33,137 nt of DNA. Source: Welwitschia mirabilis. Its lineage: Eukaryota; Gnetophyta; Gnetopsida; Welwitschiales. Both the position numbers and the translations under genes were made by a program. The notes under the pieces were generated by a model that was not told where the DNA came from, ran no database searches, and worked only from the letters and a program-made list of their open reading frames with translations. The first letter of the stretch is position 1; every line of letters starts with the position of its first letter. The stretch is taken from the NCBI GenBank assembly GCA_051453625.1, contig JBOZIK010000001.1:10631119-10664255 (forward strand), read 5' to 3'. Positions 1 through 8,695 of this stretch are shown here, piece by piece.

Positions 1-244
1 GATTATAACTAAGTGTAAACATTATTCAAGAAAAGGATGGAATATCATTGACACAAAATAAGCACATGAGAGCTCTAATCCAAAAGTTTAAACTAGAAAA
101 TGCAAAAGAAGCTGACACATTTGAAGAAGAATTCCAAGATGCCTATTAGTGAAGACTTTGAACTTATAAATGAGATCAAATATAAAAGAATAATAGGAAG
201 TTTGATTTATGTAACTAATACTAGATCATACATATCATATGTTG

Positions 245-524
245 TTAATGTATTATCAAGATATCTTAATGCACCTAAGGTAACTCATGTGAATGCTACA
301 AAGAGAGTACTAAGATATCTAAAGAAGATCAAAGNNNNNNNNNNNNNNNNNNNNNNNNNNNNNNNNNNNNNNNNNNNNNNNNNNNNNNNNNNNNNNNNNN
401 NNNNNNNNNNNNNNNNNNNNNNNNNNNNNNNNNNTTAATGTATTATCAAGATATCTTCATGCACCTAAGGTAACTCATGTGAATGCTACAAAGAGAGTAC
501 TAAGATATCTAAAGAAGATCAAAG
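245..524. repeat. 90-bp direct repeat on both sides of an N gap
   Basis: Positions 245-334 and 435-524 are the same 90 bases except for one substitution (a at 268, c at 458). They flank exactly 100 N. The repeated segment lies inside copia coding sequence where the protein family has no internal repeat, so the likely reading is two overlapping contig ends, perhaps two alleles or two element copies, that were not merged. A true tandem duplication inside the element cannot be excluded. Confidence 0.9.
335..434. other. assembly gap (100 N)
   Basis: A run of exactly 100 N, a common default size for a gap of unknown length. Because the flanks duplicate each other, the true gap length may be zero or negative. 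Confidence 0.97.
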
Positions 525-988
525 ATTTAGATCTAACCTATAAAAGAAACTCTCAATTTGTCCTGAAGGCATATTCTGCTTTTGATTCCATTGAAGAAAC
601 TAATACTTCATTATCAACATCAAGGTATATCATGTTCTTAGGAACATCATCCATGTCTTGGTAGTTAAAGCATCAAAAAATAATAGTGTAATCTTTTGTT
701 AAGGCAGAATATACAACTACTTCTAAAGCACGTAGAAAAATTGAATGGTTGAGAAAATTGTTAGAAACAGTGAAATTAAAATAAATTAAGGCAAAAAAGC
801 TCTTCATTGACAATTAGTCAGCAATATGCATAGCAAAAGATCCACTGCACCATGACAGGATAAAATACTTTTATATCGGGATCCATAAAATTAGGGAACT
901 CATATAAAATATAGTTATTAGACCTATGTATTGCTAACCATAGAACAAATTATTGATATCCTTAGTAAAAGACTTGATCAAGAGAAGC

Positions 989-1088
989 NNNNNNNNNNNN
1001 NNNNNNNNNNNNNNNNNNNNNNNNNNNNNNNNNNNNNNNNNNNNNNNNNNNNNNNNNNNNNNNNNNNNNNNNNNNNNNNNNNNNNNNN
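989..1088. other. assembly gap (100 N)
   Basis: A run of 100 N just after the end of copia RNase H coding sequence, where the polypurine tract and 3' LTR would be expected. Unlike the gap at 335-434, the flanks share no sequence. Confidence 0.97.
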
Positions 1089-1555
1089 GGCTTGGCTATT
1101 TTGTAACCTAGATGTTGATTCTTTTTAATACAAAACTCTATTGTCATTATTTCATTTAGATTTATTAGATGTCCCTTATGGTTTATGTTGCCTTTGATCT
1201 GGTGACATTTTCATTGGTGATATAGATCTTAAGGGCAGCCTTTGTTAAGGTTAAAAGAAAGTAGTTTAGCTTCATTTTGCATTGCATTTAGATTTAGTTG
1301 CATTCGCATTTGCATTGCATCTTTATTTTCTGCATTTTTCTTTAATTTTGGTTACTTTATTCTTTGTGAAAATCAATCCTCAGATCTCATCTCATAATCT
1401 TTAACGAGATACGACATTTAGGTTCGCTCCTAACTATATTAGTGTGTTATGTTGTGCAAGATATGTATTTCATTTGTGAATGAGAGGATCTTTTTAAGTG
1501 TAAACATTTGCCCAAATATGCATGGCAACAAATAAAATGGGAAAGAACTAAAGAA
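1089..1555. other. AT-rich non-coding stretch, possible copia 3' flank
   Basis: No frame with recognisable protein similarity was seen. Around 1278-1340 there are several spaced copies of tgcatt/gcattt, a low-complexity pattern often seen in LTR or leader sequence. This may be LTR sequence of the upstream copia element, but no matching second copy was found in the window. Confidence 0.3.
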
Positions 1556-1559
1556 CTCA

Positions 1560-2670
1560 ATATTAAACATGCTTTTATTCTAAAGCTTCCATAGTTCAAA
1601 TAAGATCCTGTACCATAAATAAGACCATTTCAACCCTTGCAGAGGATTACTAGGTTTACCATTACTAATGAAAGTAAAGATCTTGCAAACTTGATGCCAT
1701 TTCAAAAAGTAACTAGCCCATGTTTAAGCATAAAAAGCTATCTATTAGGACTAAAGATGTGATCAAGGGATTCTTCATTACCACAATGTGGACAAAGAGG
1801 CATAAAACCTAAAAAATAAAGAAGTCTATTACCAAAAGTAATCCTATTTTAAAGAAGGGACCAACCAAAAATTTGAATTTAGGAGGAGTAGGAAACTATT
1901 AATTATAGAGATACAAATTCTGCCAAGATTCCTCTAAGAGCTATGTATGCCAAATTTTATTTAAATGCTCAAAAATTGGAGAAGAATCATATCATAATTT
2001 CGTTATGAAGCTGTCCTTCATATTCCTACAATTATAATCATTCTTCTAAGTCTAAAGATCACAATCACTTTAAGCAGTTGAAGAAATATGAAGAGAAGTA
2101 ATTCATGAGTACAAAATGTGTTAGGCAGTTCTCTTATTACTAGAGAGATAAAACCTTTACTTTGCTTGAGTCTAAGTGAGTCAATAACTAGAATGATAAC
2201 ACCAGACATATTTAATCTATATGATCCCTTTATGATATAAAGAAAGATTAATAGAGCTATGTTTCTCTATGAGAGTGCCCTCTAAATCACTAAGTTGAAG
2301 GAACTACTAAAGGAAGGTATTCTAGTGAACAAGAATACTAGGATCTTGAAGTAGATTTTTAATAGTGAGCCAAAAGTCCCAAATAGCATTATGAAAAATA
2401 GAGCAATGTAGTTTTATGTGGACACATAAGAGAGGAATCTACTAATGAGAGATAGACGGCCAAGATTTCCTACCAAGAAGAAGAGCAGATTGAATGGAAT
2501 TCCTAACAAAAATCTTTCAATACACATCCCCACCACCTGCTTTAACAAGCCAACAAGTTGCAAGAATGTTACCTTAATGAAAATTATTTTCTATGCCTAA
2601 TCCTTCCAAATTTTTGGTACAAGTGCAAATAACCCAGACAACTCTAATAAAGCCCTTAAGATGAGATTTC
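1560..2670 (-). pseudogene. LINE (non-LTR retrotransposon) remnant: RT tail and zinc-knuckle (zf-RVT)
   Basis: On the minus strand this reads as the C-terminal half of a plant LINE ORF2. From high to low coordinate: a segment with EGLGIE followed by FVRNSIQSALL and GRKSWPSISH (about 2600-2450), matching the region after the RT catalytic core; a divergent middle; and the zinc-knuckle domain at about 1751-1850 containing NRITFGNRLL and CPHCGNEESLDHIF. The Cys/His residues CPxCG...DHIF are intact and free of stops. Below it, SYLWYRILFELWKL near 1590-1640 matches the tryptophan-rich tail after zf-RVT. Many stops and frame changes lie elsewhere. The remnant ends abruptly near 2670, next to plus-strand copia sequence, consistent with a 5'-truncated LINE. 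The zinc knuckle is the best-supported part. Confidence 0.65.
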
Positions 2671-2677
2671 TTCCTCG

Positions 2678-3960
2678 TTACTATGGCATGCTCGACTAGG
2701 ACATCTTACTCCTCATATAATAAATGCGATACATGAGAATGGCCATCAACATTTTCTCTCCATTTCATGGTATTTTCCTTAGTGTGAAGAAGACATTATG
2801 AATAAAGTAACTAGATAATGGTTTTCACCAAGTAAATCACATGCAGATGGAAGCCTTTTGCTTGTTTACCATGATATGTGAACCTATGATAGTTTCCACT
2901 CTTCAGGGATGTCGTTACTTTATATTCTTAATTGATAACTATTCTCGAATGGCTTGGGTATACTTCATCAACTCCAAATCACAACGTTTGGATATCTTCA
3001 AAAAGTTTAAGACTAAAGTGAAAAAGCAAGTTGACTATCACATTAAAATTTTCTATTCAAATAATGGTGACAAGTATGTCTTTGCTGAGTTTAAGGACTT
3101 TCTTGCTCCCAAAGGGATTCGACATTTAGAAACTTACCCAAGGACACCCCAACATAATGGAATTGCTAAGTAATTTAATTACACTATCATAAATATCACG
3201 TGTTCCATGATGCATTTCAGTGATTGCAAAACCTATCTTTGGGGTGAAGCAATAAAGACACTAGTTCAATAATCGTATTCGTTGAAATGCTAAAAAGGTA
3301 GTATATCTAGCTATAAAGTGGTATGAGTACAAGCCAAAGTTATACCATTTTCATATTTTTCATTGTTAAGTGAACATTGTGACAAATTTAAAGCAAATGC
3401 TCACATTGACATCTTTGTGAAATATATAACTGACTAGAAGGGTTATCGAGTGTATCTCTTAAAGCATTGTAAGATTATTGTTTCTCATGATACCATCTTC
3501 GCAAAGGCTTAAAACAATGATTCTCAGCTTGATCTTTGTGAAGCTCCATCCTTCCTCTAACCTAATGACCATTTTGAATGCTCAATGTCCTATGGTTAAG
3601 ATGGTAGATATGGTCACCAATGATGCTTCAGTTCCTTCTATTGGTATCTTTAGTTTGTAACATGTAGGAATTGAGTAATTTTGTGCTCCTAGCACAATCA
3701 TGGTTTCAATAGTAATTCAACATGTTCTTTGAGTGAAGAAGCTGATGTTATCTAGAGAAGACATTGAAATACTTGGCTATAGCCTACTCTCCAAGATGCT
3801 TATAATGATGAGAAAGGTAACACTGAAACTAGACATGGCTCACATACATCTCATGATGATGATTACAAGCTCCACTTGACCGTTGGTGGTAAATCAACTT
3901 CTTTCAAAGACACCATTCTACACAATCAGGGGATTCAAGCCACATGAAGGTTTTGCACTA
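2678..3960 (+). pseudogene. Ty1/copia remnant: pre-integrase and integrase core
   Basis: Copia pol sequence starts abruptly with LWHARLGHLTPH (2681-2716), the GAG-pre-integrase signature. A broken stretch follows, then the integrase core in an open frame at 2841-3173, with GCRYFIFLIDNYSRMAWVYF, IKIFYSNNGDKY and a terminal YPRTPQHNGIAK. The expected catalytic D,D,E triad is damaged. The first Asp (codon 2873-2875, in HDM) sits in a different frame because of a one-base loss near 2879. The second is Asn (SNNG for SDNG), the third is Lys (GIAK for GIAE), and a stop follows at once at 3171-3173. Integrase C-terminal sequence continues as KGYRVYLLKHCKIIVSHDTI (3438-3497). Sequence near 3780-3880 resembles the linker before reverse transcriptase, but RT and RNase H are missing before the probable LTR, so the element is internally deleted as well as mutated. 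Confidence 0.85.
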
Positions 3961-4405
3961 ATACACTATTTGACTATAGAACTAATAACTGATACTAAAA
4001 TAAAGACACTTGATTGAGAAAAGTTCAATCGCTTCCAATCCAAAATTGGATTGACAATGAGTTGATTTAAACTCCTCTTCTCTTTTGTACATTATAGGCT
4101 TCATTTGACTTTTGAATCTCTATTCGAAGTTACTTTTAATCCTAGTACTACAAGATGTATTGTATAACTTTGACCTAATACTATGGAATGTGTAGTACAT
4201 TTTTGCCTTAACATTGGGGATGTGTAATGCACATGATAGTCTTATCTGCTACAGGATACGTAGTAGCAAATTAACTACTTCTTTAATGAGTTTCCTCATA
4301 CAACAACTCCTTTAAGGAGGTTTTATTATAGGTCTCATTCTCAAGGTTTTCCTTTGGGTACTCTAGTTTTCTCTTGAAAGAGAGTGTATTTCCACATTGA
4401 GGGAG
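3961..4405 (+). other. non-coding 3' part of the second copia element
   Basis: No domain is visible. The segment lies between the integrase remnant and the LTR-like block. It ends with an A/G-rich stretch, attgagggagaa (about 4397-4408), of the kind copia elements use as polypurine tract. A near-perfect short palindrome, ctcctttaaggag, lies at 4307-4319. Confidence 0.35.
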
Positions 4406-4605
4406 AATTGCTAAGGTTTGTATGCACACGATGGTCATATATCTAGGGGGACATGAAAACCCTAATGAAACCCTAACGGTGTGCTTACCTTTAAAAGTAA
4501 GATCTTCATTGTACTAAGTAATCTGAAGTAATATGAAGAAATAAATATTTGATTTTGGGAACTTCTTGCTTGTTATTCTTTCTCATCTATTTCCCAATAA
4601 ACATA
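4406..4605 (+). mobile_element. probable copia LTR (3' LTR)
   Basis: Directly after the polypurine-like attgagggagaa the sequence begins tgctaaggtttgtatgc and runs about 200 bp to cccaataaaca, a terminal CA. It contains aataaa polyadenylation-type signals near 4540 and 4596. Short LTRs of this layout, with TG at the start and CA at the end after a purine tract, are usual for copia elements. No second LTR copy was found in the window, so the boundaries rest on these signals only. Confidence 0.4.
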
Positions 4606-5454
4606 TCATGTTATATGTTCAAATTTGGAATATTTATTTTTCATGAACTATAAGCTAAATTTATAAAACTATACTACAATTTTAGATCATTTAAGCATAT
4701 AGTTAATAAATCATCATTATTTGAAATGTACTGAATTATATTTAAGCTTTATTTTGCATAAATACTAAATATTCACTTAGTAATCATATAGTTTCACATG
4801 CAGAAAGCATCAATTTGACTATTTTAATTCAATAATGCGCATGAATGTTTATATGTAAGCATTTCTATAAGTTCAGTCTAATGAATGATTCTAAATGATT
4901 TTTTAATAATTTATCATTTAAACACTTTCTTAAATATGTGATTTTCTCTCTATATTAATGATGAATTATTTTCTCATACTAAATTGATAGAGTTAGTAAC
5001 ATAGCTCTACTTTATCACATATTTCTATCATTTTGATACTTATATATTCACCACTATTTATGATTGCTTTATTATTGCTTAGGAGATTTTTATTGAGTTA
5101 TTTCAATAAGGCTTTCTACATTAACATGTATACCACATGACTTTTAAAGTTCTTATGTGTGATCTACTCATGTTGAAGAATCTCTTAAAAATGGCTTACA
5201 AACATTAAAGCAAATGAAGTTCACCATGACCGTCCACTAATATCATTTACGATATAAAACTTTATGGGTCACTTAAAAGTCCATCATATATGTGGGGATA
5301 TTCGAAATTTTATAAATACAACCATAATATCTTTAAATAGCTCCATGAATTAAAATATGAAGAGACCTTTAAACTAGTCCTTTTTCACCATTATAATAAG
5401 TTGAATAAAGGTAAACACATAACATACAACAAACAAATTCTCTTGTGTAAGAAG
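4606..5454. other. AT-rich intergenic stretch, no gene seen
   Basis: About 850 bases of AT-rich sequence with only short, stop-riddled frames. I saw no repeat unit, RNA gene or protein similarity here. Confidence 0.5.
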
Positions 5455-5650
5455 GGAATGGTAGTTTAATTAGTGGGACACTTGTCCTTCATTTAGGAGG
5501 GCATGGGTTCAAAATTTTGGATGATTTGATTAACATACTAGAAGGACTTAAGCATAACTAAATCATTCATTAGACAAATGTGGTGGTTGTGCTCCTAAGG
5601 GAAAGGTATGATCACTAAAAGTTCAAAATCCCCTCATTCTCAAAATTTTG
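5455..5650 (+). repeat. tRNA-derived SINE-like element, copy A
   Basis: The 5' part carries RNA polymerase III type internal promoter boxes in tRNA-like spacing: tagtttaattag (5462-5473) fits the A-box pattern, and ggttcaaaatt (5506-5516) fits a decayed B-box. Between them, cttgtccttcatttaggagg resembles a tRNA anticodon and variable region. The 3' part shares the 20 bases gcataactaaatcattcatt exactly with a second copy near 29200, followed in both by a t-rich segment and a 'tgatcactaaaag'-like end. Similar head and tail sequences recur near 29085-29480 and, in more decayed form, in the duplicated units at 14187-14710. Ends were set by where similarity fades. This is a family by internal comparison; I do not match it to a named SINE. 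Confidence 0.55.
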
Positions 5651-6300
5651 TTATGTTATTAGTTAAGGCTTCAATCCTTTAGTAATAACATAATATAAAA
5701 ATGTATTATCTTAGAAGAATGTTACCATAAATAGAACAAATATTCAAACTTTAAATTTGCTTTCACAAAGAGCATGAACCAAGGTAAAGTAAGAAAAATT
5801 CCATTTGCTCTGCATTTGCTAATGCTGAAGCCATAAGATGATATGCCATATTCCAATGTTGAAAAACATAAATACATCATTGAATGCCATAGAGACAATT
5901 TTGCAAGCCAATGTTCAAACACTAAATAAAAATCCCACAAGGATAATATTCACCTTTAAATGGAGATGTGTCTCCACTGACAACTACTATGGTTACAAAC
6001 TTAATACATGTAGTTACATTTGTTAACCACTCCACTCTAATAATAAAGTTGTTTCATTATCATGGTCCTTTTAAATCCTTTGTCTTGCATTTTTATTATT
6101 TTATAACAACAAGTTTTACAACATATTTAAGTTTTAATTGATTCTAAAGCTTTCTTTCGTGGGCAATAAGAATGTTACAATGCCATTTTGAATATAAAAA
6201 TGCTTTGATTTACCTTCTTATTTGGAAAATACAAGCAAATTAAAGGAAAATGCCACAAAATTAAAGACAGTTACAAAAATGATTCCTCCAATGATTCCTC
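5651..6300. other. AT-rich intergenic stretch, no gene seen
   Basis: Two short open frames overlap on opposite strands near 5722-6026, but neither shows family resemblance or coding-like composition. An 11-bp unit, atgattcctcc, is repeated in tandem just before the G-rich run, at about 6280-6302. Confidence 0.5.
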
Positions 6301-6305
6301 CTCTT

Positions 6306-6338
6306 GGGGAAGCGGGGTGGGCGGGGGGGAGGGGGGGT
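6306..6338 (+). other. G-rich run with G-quadruplex potential
   Basis: A 33-base tract of almost pure G in AT-rich surroundings: G4, G4, G3, G7 and G7 runs separated by one to three bases. The spacing fits the intramolecular G-quadruplex pattern of four or more runs of at least three G with short loops. It lies in no recognisable gene. Function is unknown, and long G runs are also error-prone in assemblies. Confidence 0.7.
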
Positions 6339-6465
6339 TCAAAATCAATTATTTGAATATATTGGTCGATTTATCTTTATGATTCAAAGGAGCCACTTCA
6401 TTACCATTAATAAGAGATGATTTGATCAAAATATTCAGCTTCTATGGAGAAATGTATAAACTTTT

Positions 6466-6870
6466 GTGAATTTATTGGAATTCTTTCATCAAAAAAGATG
6501 TGTGAGAGTAATGGGAAAACAATTCTTGAGAACAGACATCATGGGATTAATTAAGTTTAATTTTAATGTTACATTTATAGAAAGGCAAAAAGAATCTACA
6601 AGAGAAGCTAGTTTGGTTGTTCATACCTCCAGGTTTATTCACTACTATGGCTTACATTTTCTTCATGCTTGAAGCTACTAAATCAACTATTTTTCAAAAT
6701 GACATCTTAGAGCATGTTGTCCTCAATTGATATGATTTTGCTTATAATGTTCATCTAAGTTTGCCTCAATAGGGAAGCCATTAGAGGACTTGTAATCATT
6801 GTCGAAATCAATGAATCTCTCTTTAGCAAGAGAATCGTAATAAGGGACCTAATGTAATCAATAATGAGTG
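6466..6870 (+). pseudogene. LINE RNase H domain remnant
   Basis: An open frame of 68 codons contains GLIKFNFNVTF, matching the GWIKLNFDGA start of the RNase H domain carried at the C-terminus of some plant LINE ORF2 proteins, followed by SRFIHYYGLHFLHA, matching the RDHxGRFIxAY segment. After a stop at 6670-6672, a frame near 6772-6850 gives REAIRGLVIIVEINESLF, comparable to the LxIIVEGDSQxII strand with its catalytic acid. The domain's first Asp is Asn here (NFN for NFD) and the GD pair is lost, so it could not be catalytic. No reverse transcriptase was seen next to it. Assignment is by eye and only moderately sure. Confidence 0.5.
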
Positions 6871-7580
6871 CGTGAGAGAAACCAAATGTGCATAAATGAG
6901 GTTGTCTATTTTTAGTGCTATATTATAAGAAAGAACCTTAGTGAACTATATCTACAAATGGAGTAAATCTGAAACTAAAATTTATGACATGGCATGGTTA
7001 AACAAACTTGATTTCAAACACATAATCATTAATCATGATCAACGTTTGAAAAACTCAAGATTAGGCAGCACATAATTCCATTGAAAATGTGTATCACAAG
7101 TGAAATAGAGAAATAGTAAGTTCTATTTCCTTAAATTTAAATGGCATTATGCCATAGAAAAAGAACATGTTTTTTACATTTTAATAACTCGTGCGTTAAA
7201 TTTTCTTTCGTTAATATTCACCATTTCATATTAGGTTCAACTAGGGTTGGAATTTAACATTGAATGTTACCTTTCAAACTCACGTACACGCTTTAACATC
7301 TACAAGCTTTGTCTTAAAATTTTGTATCTTTTTTATGGTAAAAAGTAAATGTGCTTTATAAATTATTAAAAAAACCATTCAGGTTGGTGAGAGTTACTTC
7401 GCGTTCGCCATGTTTAACCATTCGTCCACGCTGATAATCATGGCATACGGGAAGGGAATGCAATAACAATAATTATATAGCATTCACCGTTCATCTTGCT
7501 GTTCAATGCTATTGTTTAGGTCTTTTTAACAAGTCTACCATCGCTCTTTATTGCGAGAAACACTAACGGATCACCAATAA
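6871..7580. other. intergenic stretch, no gene seen; base composition rises toward the right
   Basis: No recognisable coding frame. GC content climbs after about 7380, with CpG-containing words such as ttcgcgttcgcc, towards the next block. This change may mark the upstream flank of the cryptic gene at 7580-8700. Confidence 0.35.
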
Positions 7581-7831
7581 CAACGTCCACATGAGTGGCG
7601 CCCACATCCCCCCTCCGAGTGGATGAAAGCTGCGCGGCCTAAACAAGTCTCCAGAAATTTCGCTATCGACATTCCCAAATCCCAGCCGTACGCTCAACCA
7701 CAAGGCACATTCCCTTCGGCTCACGGAAAGTAAGTCTGGCATTTTTGCCAGACCAAGTACAGTCTACCAGGCATAATCTCTGATGTGCAGTGTGACCATT
7801 CGGTTTCCGTTGACTGTCTCCTGCTCTCCAG
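7580..7831 (+). other. possible untranslated leader exon and short intron of an unrecognised gene
   Basis: GC-richer sequence with a strong donor-like site, ggaaa|gtaagt (cut near 7726), and a strong pyrimidine-rich acceptor, tctcctgctctccag (ending at 7831), directly before an ATG. Together they outline an intron of about 105 bp ahead of a reading frame. This is inference from splice consensus alone; no protein was recognised. Confidence 0.25.
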
Positions 7832-8027
7832 ATGACACACATGGCGCCCGCTGCTTGGGTTGCAGTGTTTGCTGAACTTGCTCCGAAGGTCCCTCCATCT
7901 TCTCTGCAGGGCTGCCGCAGAACTGTCAGCTTGGCGACGGAACAATCTGCGAATATAGTTCCAGCACTGCAAGTGTTAAACCAGACTGCTATCCAAACCC
8001 TAACCCTGCCAACATTTCTGCGTAAGG
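7832..8027 (+). CDS. candidate coding exon of an unrecognised plus-strand gene
   Basis: The frame opens with ATGACACACATGGCGCC immediately after the acceptor-like site. It reads MTHMAPAAWVAVFAELAPKV, then a Ser/Arg/Thr-containing part (SLQGCRRTVSLATEQSAN) and LPTFLRKG. Ala/Val/Ser-rich N-termini with few acids can be organelle-targeting peptides, but this is a weak hint. Donor-like gtaagg (8022) and gtatgt (8028) lie at the end. I recognise no family. The phase left by either donor does not join cleanly to the basic frame at 8440-8688, so the two may not be one intact gene. A minus-strand frame covers part of the same DNA. Confidence 0.2.
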
Positions 8028-8439
8028 GTATGTGTACATTTGGGGATATGCGATCATATGTGTTAGGGTCACTGAATGCAGAATGAATGTTCCCCGAGAA
8101 GAGTGGATGTTTACAGTGCCTACCCGGGGCAATGGGTCAGCTGTATATAGTTTTTGGGGAAATGGATTTACAGTGACATGGCTGATAGCTTTATGTGTCC
8201 AAAATCCATGGCTGACTTGAATCGCTAGCAGATTCGGTGTAAGCATTCTGATCTGAAGCAACATGTTTGGGGGGCCGAGGAGTCCTGCATAGGTTGCGGG
8301 CGGGCGGAGTCTTGACAGTTGTGATTTGGACTCCTGCAGAAAAGCTCTTCTCGTCCCTGAAACATGAATTCCTTTGACCGAATGTGTGTCTTTGTTGTTG
8401 CATGTGGATATGCGCATCCTTTTATGGTTGTTGACAGGA

Positions 8440-8695
8440 AGTGTTTTGAGCAGAGGATTAAGGGGACGGCTGTCAATGATGGTGCTAATGTTTCTGATAC
8501 CGAAAGCAGCTTGAAAACAAGCAAAAAGGTGTACACGAATCACAGGAAACAGGATCTTTAACCTGGTAAAACCCCAAGAAGTAGAGTGCCGCAGAGAAGC
8601 CCAAAATGAACAGGTTCTTCTGGCGATACAAAGGACAAATTGGGAGAAAAGCCCAAATCAAATAGATCTACAGGAAAACGTGAAAAAGGTAAGTC
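8440..8695 (+). pseudogene. candidate decayed exon encoding a basic, low-complexity protein segment
   Basis: After an acceptor-like ttatggttgttgacag (ending near 8440), one frame reads KCFEQRIKGTAVNDGANVSD, then Lys/Ser-rich SLKTSKKVYTNHRKQDL, a TAA (8559-8561), PGKTPRSRVPQRSPK, a TGA (8607-8609), and TGSSGDTKDKLGEKPKSNRS ahead of a near-perfect donor, aaaaag|gtaagt (cut at 8688). The steady basic and hydrophilic composition continuing across both stops, and the donor at its end, suggest a real exon that has decayed or that I have mis-framed. No known domain was recognised. Upstream, the same frame is open back to an ATG at 8364. A 184-codon minus-strand frame (7989-8543) overlaps it but shows no recognisable family or splice logic. 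Confidence 0.3.

Larger units (their letters stand above)
1..984 (+). pseudogene. Ty1/copia polyprotein remnant: end of reverse transcriptase and RNase H
   Basis: This is the 3' part of a copia-type pol gene, entering from the left edge. Translation shows the stretch after the RT catalytic core (QNKHMRALIQKF near 52-95), then YKRIIGSLIYVTNTR (about 181-225) and LSRYLNAP...ATKRVLRYLKK, the usual lead-in to copia RNase H. The RNase H part follows at 525-880, with TYKRNSQFVLKAYSAFDS, a degenerate SSMSW and VKAEYTTTSKA. It ends near 951-980 with IIDILSKRLDQ, the counterpart of the IADILTKPL signature. A frameshift near 115-120, a stop at 663-665 and several later stops show that it is dead. Two N runs (335-434 and 989-1088) interrupt it; the first is flanked by a duplicated 90-bp segment, probably an assembly effect. 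The RT catalytic YxDD box would lie outside the window. Family assignment is firm; the lineage is not resolved. Confidence 0.85.

Noticed and set aside
7721-7972. 83-codon minus-strand frame rich in Arg
   Set aside because: It is opposite a plus-strand exon candidate with good splice sites, and its Arg-rich composition comes from GC-richer DNA; no family was recognised.
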